From positions 619,626 to 675,298 of the forward strand of contig NW_019776057.1 in assembly GCF_001039355.2 (NCBI RefSeq): a DNA stretch of 55,673 bases, read 5' to 3'. Source of the DNA: Lingula anatina. Lineage: Eukaryota > Brachiopoda > Lingulata > Lingulida > Lingulidae. Below are positions 1 through 9,183 of this stretch, one piece after another; positions within the stretch are counted from its first letter, which is position 1, and the number at the start of each line of letters is the position of its first letter. The position numbers were made by a program, and so were the translations under genes. The notes beneath the pieces were generated by a model, which saw only the letters and a list, made by a program, of their open reading frames with translations, had not been told where the DNA came from and searched no databases.

Positions 1-325
1 AAGCACCACACATTAAATTTGAATTTATGGAATATTAGTTAATGTTTCATTGAAATCCATTAACAGAATTCATAATAAATCAAAATTATAGACAAATAAT
101 ACAGCTACAATGTACATTATATATCAACAAAGCATCTTTGTCAACACCATACATTATTTTTTGCCTTTGCACATTCAATAGACTTCAAATAGAGTGATGT
201 ATATGGTCACAAGTGTGTCTTTGAAAAGATATCCCATCTAGACTTAAATAATGTTCTCTTAGTTGCAAACAAAATCACTTTTCATAAGTACATGTAAATA
301 TGCTCATGTTCATAAATCAAGGTTG
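1..325. other. Presumed 3' untranslated region of the minus-strand gene
   Basis: AT-rich sequence downstream of the stop codon at 326 on the minus strand. No coding segment or recognisable repeat is seen, and I did not find a clear AATAAA on the minus strand. Confidence 0.4.
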
Positions 326-2438
326 TTACTGAGTCTGATATGCTGCTGACAACAAGGCTCCTACATTGCTCAGGCCTGGTGACTGAGACCCATAGAGACC
401 CATGGTGCCTGACTGAGGGTCCTGTTGTGTTTGTACAATCACCTCAGACTGGGCCACAGGCTCCAACGTATTCCTTATCACCCGGATTGTCTGTCCGTTA
501 TGAATGAACTCCTGTATGACACTACCCTCCGTGGTCCCATACACCACACTAGGTTCAGAGGTGTGGATGTCACTCTGGCCACCTATAACCACCTCCCTGG
601 CTACCTGTGTATTGCTGGCTGAACACATCACAGCATTTCCATACTGACCTACCACAGCCACTGGTACTAAGTTACTGGTGTCTTGATATTGAACTGTTTC
701 TGTGCAACCAGGTTGGTTGTTTTCCAGCTGTAAGAGAGTCTGGGTTGCTGTAGGAACTCCACCACTTTCATGGCCTGAAATGCCACTGCCTGTTGCCTGT
801 GTGTTACAACTGTAGTTATGGATGGAAGAATTTACATCCTCAGTCTTACGGATTTTTGAAGCATAGTCATAATCTTTTGCCCTCCTTCGTCTTCTCAAAC
901 TGGTAACGAAGCATTCCACCTTGTGTTTGCTAGGAATATCAGCATGGCCTTTCTTTTGTACCAGTATCTTATGGACTTGTGATGGGGAGGAGACTTGATC
1001 TGAGAACGTCATAAGAACATCTCGGATGTCTTCATCATAATGTCCTCCTGATGTAGGTGGGGGAATCCACTCCACTTTGTCATCGACGTGTCTCCCTGAA
1101 ATGCGTATCACCCACATGGACAAGTTGCTCAGGTAGATCTTTAAGTTAAGCAGGAGCGAGCAGTTGTGGCGGTCTTGTTTGTGTCTTGGGCCACTGCAAC
1201 CTAGAGAAAAAAAATCACAAAAAATAAGAGAAATTAAGAAAAATATCCCATTTAATTGCTTTTTGTGTATAAGATAAATTTAGTTAGATACAAAAATGAT
1301 AGAAATGTCTTAAATCTACTTACATCATCTACAAATTATTTAACAGTCTATTTTCAAAACAAATCAGGCTAAAATCAGCTGAAACTTTAAGTGTAAGTAT
1401 TACCAAAAATCTATGCAGTTGATAATGTTTTCTGGCATTAAACAAATAACAAAATCCATAGCCAGCCCAAAAGTGGGATCAAGCACATGTTCATTAGCTT
1501 GTGGCCTTTCACGTACCATCCACACATTTTCCATATCCACCACACTGCCTCTTGCAGTTGCCCACACCAGAACACCACAGGTACCAGTTCACAGCATACT
1601 CATCTCTGATTGCCTTCTTTTGTATGGCCTCTATCTTCAGCAACCCCTCTGCCGTAGGGGTGAAGTAGTCATCCAGTCTATTCCGCTCATGCACCCTGCT
1701 TCCTCTCTTCCAACTCCCTGTATCTACGGCATTCTCCTGTCTTTGTAAATGGAGCAGGCTTCGTTTGACATGTCTCTTTCCTCTGACAAGATGGGTGTCT
1801 TTTAACACTTCATGTGTGGAGAGAAAATTCTTAAGTTCCACACCTACAGGGACTTCTATTATTTCTGCACCTTCGAGCAACTTTTTGTTTCTCTTAGCTT
1901 TTAAAATGTCTGCATTTCCAGAACCACCTGCTTTAGGTGAACCAGATTTACTATTTTCCCCATCTTCTTCAAAGTCATAAACATCAGTCTGTGCACTGCT
2001 GGTTTCATCATTATCTGCTGTCTCTTGAAAAGATGCCCTCTGTTTGACCTTTTTCTTTAAACTAAGCCTCGTGCTCTTTCTAGACGGGGGACTGATCTCT
2101 GATGAAACATTCAAGTCACTGTTCTGATCAAGATGAGATTTCTGCTGATCCTTATCATGCAAAGCAACCACAGGGTTACTGTCACTACCACTTTGTGCAC
2201 CTTCCTTACTTTTAGGGTTTTTCCCACTTGGATATTGTGGTACAACAGTAATCTCACCATCTGAAGTCATGTTTGTCAGATAAACAATTGTTTGTTGCTG
2301 TCTTGTAAGTCTCTGTGGAATCACTGAAGCCGAAGCAACTTGCTCATCTGTAGTTTTAGGTAGCTGTTTCTCTTGTAACTGTGTCTGTTGGTTCCTTGAA
2401 GATCTTAATGTTGCCTTTCTGTTCTTGACAGGTGGTTC
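326..2438 (-). CDS. Uncharacterised basic, cysteine-rich protein; two 3' exons, probably the C-terminal part of the gephyrin-type gene
   Basis: Two coding exons on the minus strand, complement(1517..2438) and complement(326..1200), are joined by a clean GT-AG intron with the frame kept and end at a stop at 326. Exon 1517..2438 opens in phase 0 after an acceptor at 2439-2440, and the gephyrin-type exon 3163..3273 upstream ends in phase 0, so one continuous 785-codon reading frame results. The first 200 or so residues of this part are low-complexity, with basic patches (RLSLKKKVKQR) and an acidic run. Then comes a cysteine cluster with spacing C-x5-C-x3-C-x5-C-x3-C-x11-C (residues 476-508 of the joined protein), followed by a region rich in W, P and G, a basic run (SLRRRRRAK) and a Q/S/T-rich tail. 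The cluster could bind zinc and the basic runs could be nuclear signals; both are inference. I do not recognise the family. It could be a separate gene starting at the Met at 2477, but that ATG has a poor start context. Confidence 0.6.
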
Positions 2439-3162
2439 CTGAGTAGAAAGCAGAACTTGCATTGGCTGGTAGCACATTCACAGGTAAGTTGAATAGCGTC
2501 TTGTGGTCTACACATGCACAGACTAACCCACGTGTTACGTTCTCTTGGTTACCCATTAACAGACTAGTTGGTGTTGTTTTTTTGTAGTTAATGGGGTAAG
2601 TTTTTTTTTTAATTTCTATGTTTCCAAATGCATTAAAAATCACTTAATATGTTGTTTCTTTGATGTAATGTAAAGGGGGCGGGTTTATATCTTTTTGCAT
2701 TAATTGTTGTTCTTATTCCTTGTCTATGAATTATCAATTTAATAGCTGGATTAGGATAAAATCTTTTTTGTTTGACAGTTATCATAAACCTATTCATCTG
2801 AAATTACTAACATTTGGTTAACATACAATGTATCATCAACAACATCAGCCTCCCCATTTTTTCCAAAAGAATATAGATTAAAACTTCATTTGAGAATTCC
2901 AAATGTGTGTATGCAGGCAATGCTGTTTTGATGTTGTACATATATATTTTTTGGCTGAACACTAATGAATTGTTGCAACATGAAGTAGTAGACACATCTT
3001 TGTAAAAAGCAATTTGGGCAACATATCCTTGCATTGATTAGGATTTTTGAAAATAGTGATCAGTAAACAAAAATTTCACCCAATTAAAAATAGTTGAATT
3101 AGATAGTAGTCTACATTGAACTTATCCGATTTTTATAAATTATGCTTATAAAATTGTCTTAC

Positions 3163-6100
3163 TGGGGTTGTCTCTGCCTGCAGATGGGTGTGTGTTGTGA
3201 CCACATTCTCCTTATTTCCTTGGAGCAAGTCCACAGCATGGGGAATGGCAGGTGTTACAAACTCCAGACATTCCTAGAGAAGACAGTGTTAGCATAACAA
3301 ACACTTCTGAATTATTGTACACACAGCATTTTAATGCTCCTCTATAGAAATTCATGACAATAAGGCTACTGGTCTTTAATTGTTTAGCTAAAAAGAATCA
3401 ACTGAAACATACCAAGGATCTAAAAACAGCTGAGTTTTAAGTTACCTGAGAACCTTTTTTACTTCCAGGTAAATTAATAATCAAGGTGCTTCCTCTTGTT
3501 CCACAAACAAGCCTGAAAGTAAAGCAATAAATCAAATACCATCTCATAAAGATAGAGTCCTGTCTCCATGCACAACTCATTTTATCATCAGTGGCAAGTT
3601 AAACAATCATTAAAACAATATCTGTACTTAGGGTGCATTCCCAGAGATTTAGGGTGCATTCCCATAGATTTTAGATTGATCTATCCCCGTGGGGAGTCTC
3701 ACTAGATCACTGTCAGATAATCCGGCTTAAATGTCCGTCCCGCCTACTACAAGCTGTAAGGGGGTAATTAACTTCCGTGCCCGCTCGACTGACAGCTATT
3801 TAGCGTGAATCCCCAGGGAATTAGGTCGATCTAAATTGGATCGATCTAATCTCTGGGAATGGGGTCTTAGATCGACCTAACTCCCTGGGGGTTCACGCTA
3901 AATTGCAGTCAGTCGAGCGCGCACCATAGTTAATTGCCCTCTTACAGCTTTTAGTAGGCGGGACAGACGCTTAAGCCGGCTAAGCTGACAGTAATCTAGT
4001 GAGACTCCCCACAGGGATAGATTGATCTAAAATCTATGGAAATGGGGTCTTAGTGTCTGAGCTTTTAATTAAATGCTATGTCCCTAAATTGTTCATGTTA
4101 TAGGTGTATCACATACACCTTACTGTCAGTAATATGATATATGCACAAGTGCAGGGCACAAGTGGATGCCACATATACCTTGTTGACAAGTATCACATCT
4201 CTGAGTTATACCATGGCAGATATTGAGAACAAAAGACCCAGATAAGCAGTATCTCTCATTGATGTGCAACATACATGTACTGTATGTGCAATACATCATG
4301 CTTGGGGTTTTTGGGGTCTGATATCTGCAATATGGTATAATAATATTTCCCTTGTTAATTCTAACCCACCTTGATAACATAGCTAAGGGAGTGACATCCA
4401 AGGAGGCTTTAATCATGGCTATGGTCATCCCTGGTGCTTCCTTGTGCAGAATGCTCTTTGTAGCCTGTGATGAAAAATAATGTTCATAATAAATCAACAA
4501 CAACAACTGAATAGTAAAACAAGAAAAACATATTTAAACAGCAGCTGTAACCTACCTCCTTCTAGATGTGCTTTTGTTAATTAAACAGGAGGGAAAAGAT
4601 TCGTATTAATGTTATCATATCTAACTAGCAAAATGTGCAGCTAATGAACATTATTTCTAGGCAAAAATATCTGACTTGCTACCAGTATTCATACACAATG
4701 TAATTCTTCCATAATCAAGCAGTGTTCTCCAGGACCATAGGCCAGAAGACTGTTACCTCTGGTGTAACATCCCTGGGAGCAAACCCTGTCCCCCCAGTGG
4801 TCAGGATAAGGTCAAGCTTTAGGGCATCACTCCATATTGTCAGCTTTTCCTAAAGGGAAAGTTAACATTTAGATTTTGATGGATTAATTACCGAATTTCT
4901 TCACTGCAAGATTGCATTTCTTATATTAAAATGTCACATCCATACATGTCACTGGGTGTTTAAATTTACATTTAAAGGATAACAACTGTTCATTCTGGCC
5001 AAAAATGGAATTTTTGTGGGGTAAAGGTCAATTTACCCATACTTAACAGTGGTAAATGAATCCATTCCAACATTCAAAGTTAGTTCCTGGGTTTTTTTTT
5101 AAGTTTGTTTTTTAAGGGATTACTACAAAGGGTAGCCATCTATAGAAGTCACATGGCTCAATGGCAAGCAGATTCCAGAATAATTGCAATAACCACTGTT
5201 GTGGTGGTAAAAAACAATTTATTATATTTCTGAGTTGTTTACAATGTATTTATTGGGAAATATGGATCTCATATGAAGTTGTTATCCCTTTAAAAAATCA
5301 ACCATTACTCCACTAGCTCTGACAATGAAATATCAATTACATAAGTAGGATTAAGGGTTTTAAAAAATAGTAACTGGTATATTACTAGGTGTTGTATCCA
5401 TCTGCAATCTTCTCTAAATCTTATATTCATTTTTTACCTTTATCTGCTCAATATCATCTGGCACACAGGACTGAACAACCACCTTGCCAGGGATACTGAA
5501 ATGAAGATAAAGAAATATAAATAACAACCTGCATGTTACTTAAGGGACTGTTCAGAATGTTTTGTGTTGACCTATTCAATGCACATTAACTCTACAGGGA
5601 CTCTCCCTGAATGCAATCAGATTAACAGACTAAGAGGCCTCCTTTTGAGCCGCGTGAGAGGCGGAGAGACCATTACAGGATTAAGCGGTCTTTCTTTTAT
5701 GTAGGGTCTGCCATATTTGAGCCTTGGACCAGTTGATACTCGGATCTTCTATTCTGAATGGCCCCTAAGATCCACAAGGACTTAGACTTAATGCTTACTG
5801 TTATCATTATACTAAAATATGCATTTGCAATTCATTTGTTGTTGTTGATTTACTTAATAAACATAAACCCCAATTTACCATTACATCTACAACTAGTTCA
5901 AGTAAAGTATACATGGACTGTGTGTAAACTTTTCAATCTTTCACCTTAACTTACATTTTCTTGTCTTCAATAAGAATCTTTAAATTTGCTGAACTTTTAT
6001 CTTCTGCTTTGCCTTCAAAACAGGAGTCGCTGGCTGTAAGATGTTAAAACATTTGCTGTGCATATTACAGTGTTATAGTAATAAGAATTGAGATTTGAGG

Positions 6101-8135
6101 GCGCATAAAATCAAACAGCACAAAAACTGCAGAATATCATGCAAAGTAATAATATTAAATATAATTACTCAATTAAACACTTATTAAAAGTAGCATGAAA
6201 ATTCATATGTTAGCACTTCTATTTTACATTTTCTGATACACTGTATATGCTAACTGATATATATGTATAGCACATATAATACATATCATACAGACAAGAT
6301 AATATATGACACTTTGCCAGGCTAATCGAGATCTTTGACTGGGTTCCCATCCCTAGATCGATCCATCTGGATTGGTCTAACTCCCTGGGGAGTCTCACTA
6401 AATTGTTATCAACTAACCTGCTTAAATGTCTGTCAGGCATACTGAATCAGCTAGGGGGTAAAGATAATTACCCCCTAACAGCTTTACTAGGTGCAACAGA
6501 CATTTAAGCCAGCCAAGTTGACAGCAATTTAGTGAAACTCCCCAGGGAGATAGATCGATCCAAATATCTGTAAGAATGGCCCCTTAGTCTCTTGGGCTGC
6601 ATTCAGAACAGTGGACTAGCTAGTTAAATAGGGTCGCCATATTGACCCTCGGACTTGTTAGTCCCCTATTATGAATAGGGCTTTTGACTCTTTTGAGAGT
6701 GAAATATTGTACCAGTTGGATCAACCCAACTCTGTGGGCCGGGATTCTCGCTAAAGTGCATTCAGCAAAGTCAGCTTAATTGTCTGACATATCTCCTTGA
6801 ATAGCTAGTTAATTAGACCGCATTCACAATGATTTGAGCCAGGCTTTACAAATCTAGGGACTAAATATGGCGGACGTACATGAAAGGAAAACCGCCTAAT
6901 CTTTTAATAGTCTCTCCGCCTCTCACACGCCTCCCCACACGTCGTCCCTGCGGGGTACAGTCATTAATTCTCGGCTCCGTTCGCCATGCGGAAGCTACCT
7001 GAGAAATATTAAATGTGCATGCTCATCAATTAAACTCAAGGTGAAGAAAGCATGGCAGCTGGAGGCGATCGAAGGAAAAAAGCTCTTCTGTTCTATTATC
7101 TTTCAAAACAGAGACGAAAAAGAAATGAATTGGCCCGTAGAGCAGCAATGAACCGGCTATCTACGGAGATAATGTCACCATAGATATTCACAGAGATACC
7201 CAGCCCCAGTAGACAGAGGAGGAGGAGGGCAGAATTTTTGCGTATGCAGTCTCGTCAGAGGGCGCAGTTCGTTCTGATGCTGATGTTTGCCTTGTTCCCT
7301 ATGCCTGATCGAACTGGAAAGGGAGGGGGTGTTTTCACGATTTTGATCCCGATTCATAGCTGCTCTACGGGCCAATTCATTTCTTTTTCTCAGGTAGCTT
7401 CCACGTGGCGAACGGAGCCGAGATTTAATGACTGTACCTCGCAGGGACGACGTGTGAGAAGGCGTGTGAGAGGCGGAGAGACTATTAAAAGATTAGGCGG
7501 TTTTCCTTTCATGTATGTCCACCATATTTAGTCCCAGAATTTGTAAAGCCTGGCTCAAATCATTGTGAATGCGGTCTTAGTTTATCACCACCTAGAAACT
7601 CAATGAGGCCCTCCTACATTTAAGCCGATTACAGTTATTGCACTTGGGGAGAATCTCCAGCAGAGTTAGATCGATCCAGCTAGTACGATGGGTTTATCTG
7701 AACGCTCCCTACATTTGTCCAATCAGTATGCCTCTGTCGTGACGCTGGTAACGCTTACATAGTACAGCTAGGAGCCTAAAAGGTTGTAACTGTTCAATAT
7801 CAACTAACATGAACAATCGGACTTACGTGCAAAGTTATAAGAAACCGTAACTTACACCCCTTTGGGAATAGGGTCACAGATCCCCAGATTTTTGCCTCAG
7901 ATTTCGGCTTAATTGCAACCTAAATTTTCTCAAGTTCGAATCATGGGGCAACCAAGATCGGTGCGCATATGTTGGTTTTTGCCCAGAAATTATATAATTA
8001 TGTCATAGAACAGTTTTTTCTAAATAGTCTAACTAAACCTGTTGTACATTAGATCTACATGTATGTGAATGCATCACCTGTTAGAATGCCTATTTTGATT
8101 TTAGTGCCATGTTCCATTTCCGAACTCGTCGCCAT
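3163..8135 (-). CDS. GPHN: Gephyrin-type G domain (MogA-like, molybdopterin adenylyltransferase)
   Basis: Seven exons on the minus strand: complement(8078..8135), (5955..6033), (5438..5495), (4757..4849), (4370..4464), (3446..3512) and (3163..3273). All have GT-AG borders and compatible phases and encode residues 1-187. The protein starts [10 protein letters not shown] and contains the family signatures: SDSCF near residue 21, [15 protein letters not shown] (residues 82-96), the KEAPGM helix, and [11 protein letters not shown] (140-150). In this family the G domain binds molybdopterin and adenylates it in molybdenum-cofactor synthesis; vertebrate gephyrin also scaffolds inhibitory synapses. 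Gephyrin normally continues through a linker into an E (MoeA-like) domain. None is seen here; the frame runs instead into the cysteine-rich exons at 326-2438. The start is the first ATG of an exon preceding SDSCF at the expected distance. Intron 1 (6034-8077) and intron 5 (3513-4369) are loaded with inverted-repeat elements. The gene is divergent from TPC gene A. Confidence 0.88.
3631..4049. mobile_element. Foldback (near-palindromic) MITE, PIF/Harbinger-like
   Basis: A 419-bp near-perfect inverted repeat flanked by TTA on both sides (3628-3630 and 4050-4052). The ends read GGGTGCATTCCC and, inverted, GACCCCATTTCC. Shared blocks include GGGGAGTCTCACTAGAT on the left and its complement on the right, and a second inner pair around TTAGCGTGAA and TTCACGCTAA. 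The first 22 bases are repeated once at the left end. It lies in gephyrin-type intron 5. A 3-bp TWA duplication is typical of PIF/Harbinger elements. No coding capacity. Confidence 0.75.
4976..5289. mobile_element. piggyBac-like MITE, copy 1
   Basis: A 314-bp element bounded by TTAA on both sides (4972-4975 and 5290-5293), with short inverted ends AGGATAACAAC and GTTGTTATCCCT. Its body is shared with copies at 29887-30223 (inverted) and about 54758-55145; the best shared block is around TGAATCCATTCC. TTAA target sites are the hallmark of piggyBac-type transposition. It lies in gephyrin-type intron 3 and has no coding capacity. Confidence 0.7.
5544..5765. mobile_element. PIF/Harbinger-like MITE
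   Basis: A 222-bp element flanked by TAA on both sides (5541-5543 and 5766-5768). The ends are GGGACTGTTCAGAA and TTCTGAATGGCCCC. It contains a GCCATATTTGAG block found in related form in other elements of the window (6826-7576, 26579-26727, 31315-31554). It lies in gephyrin-type intron 2. Confidence 0.65.
6338..6583. mobile_element. Degraded foldback MITE related to 3631-4049
   Basis: Inverted arms share GGGGAGTCTCACTAAATTG on the left and its near-complement on the right, together with the GATCGATCC-type blocks. The right end (GAATGGCCCC then TTA) is well preserved and the left end is eroded. It is followed directly by fragments of related elements (about 6590-6820) up to the larger element at 6826. 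All are in gephyrin-type intron 1. Confidence 0.55.
6826..7576. mobile_element. 751-bp PIF/Harbinger-like foldback element with coding remnants
   Basis: Flanked by TTA on both sides (6823-6825 and 7577-7579), with ends GACCGCATTCAC and GTGAATGCGGTC. The inverted arms are about 180 bp (6826-7003 and 7389-7576) and include AGGCGGAGAGACTATTAAAA-type blocks and the GCCATATTTAG-like motif. Inside, short open frames survive in both arms. On the plus strand, 7052-7183 is a 43-residue frame of very basic composition ([18 protein letters not shown]); on the minus strand, 7175-7375 begins with the same MARRAAMNR. No DDE catalytic region is seen, so it cannot be autonomous. Confidence 0.7.
7577..7720. 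mobile_element. Fragment of a related inverted-repeat element
   Basis: The segment around 7590-7690 (TTTAAGCCGATTACAG, GAGTTAGATCGATCCAGC) resembles, inverted, the fragment at about 6700-6800 (GTTGGATCAACCCAACTC, TCTCGCTAAAGTGCATTCAG). The two look like the arms of an older element into which 6826-7576 was inserted. Confidence 0.45.
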
Positions 8136-8677
8136 TTTGCGTTGCCGAACTCGACTAAATAGCCTCAAAACAACTTAAACAAAATAGTTTATTTATATTT
8201 ATCTTTCACAAAATTTACGTGTTATGTTTCCTATTTCTCATATTTTTGTTTTTTATATTTAAATTGAGAGAATAAGTAAGAAGCTCAATTTTATGTAAAT
8301 AATATGTACAATTAGTATTTTTTCTATAATTTGGAGATTAATGTCTCAGGGGGTGGTGCCTGTCTGCGAGTGGAACATAAGTTTATACATGTGATGATAG
8401 TGTCAAGTCTCTCTGCGTCAAAAACAATAATTTGATATTATTTTGTAGATAAGAGCCGTACAGTCAGTCAGTACCACAATTATTATATTTTGCAGGTAAC
8501 GTTTACACAGGAATTCTCTAGGCGGGATGATTTTAGTTTACTTTACTCTCAGTCGTAGTCGACATTGATCAGCTGTTTATTGTTTTGGTACTTCTGCGTT
8601 TTGGGCCGGTTTACTTTATCTGGCATTTTAAGGTTATATTTGCACCACGATGACCAAGCGACTTCAGAATCACTGTC
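8136..8677. promoter_or_regulatory. Shared divergent promoter region
   Basis: 542 bp separate the ATG of the minus-strand gephyrin-type gene (8135) from the ATG of TPC gene A (8678). Both 5' untranslated regions and both promoters must lie here unless an untranslated first exon is further away. The segment is mostly AT-rich, with a more GC-rich part at about 8510-8640. No clear TATA box or named factor site is claimed. Confidence 0.5.
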
Positions 8678-8694
8678 ATGTCAGCAGAAAGTGA
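8650..8694 (+). other. Upstream ORF overlapping the start of TPC gene A
   Basis: An ATG at 8650, out of frame with the main ORF, opens a 14-codon frame (MTKRLQNHCHVSRK) that ends at TGA 8692-8694, past the main ATG at 8678. It would be present if transcription starts upstream of 8650. Overlapping upstream frames usually reduce translation of the main frame. Confidence 0.4.
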
Positions 8695-9137
8695 AGTGGA
8701 GACGAACGGTACACCCGTTTTAGTACGTTTCCAAACTGACCCTCTCAGTACTTCAGTGTCTGAAGTCGAAAATGGAGATGTTGCTGCCGTTGAGATAGTA
8801 GCTGTTGCTGCACCAAAAGTTGGTGATGAGCTCAAAGATGATGTAAGTATGAACTCTTCGATCAAGCTCTCAGATTACTTGTATTGCATTGATTTAAATG
8901 GATAAACATTTATTCATTGTGCAACTATTTATGGTCTGTCTTTGAGATTAAGTGCTCAATGCATAATGGTAGATAAATTATATAAAAGTTAAGATACCTA
9001 AACAAATGCATTAATGAATAAATGAGTACATAAATTTCACATGGATGTTTTATTCTGTTATTTTAAAAAAAAAAATTAATTAAAATGTACAAATATTTAA
9101 AGAAATTTCTATATTTTTTATGAGTTTTATGGACAGA

Positions 9138-9183
<46 letters not shown>

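Noticed and set aside
4126-4506. 126-residue minus-strand open frame as a separate gene
   Set aside because: Its middle is gephyrin-type exon 4370..4464 with intron on both sides.
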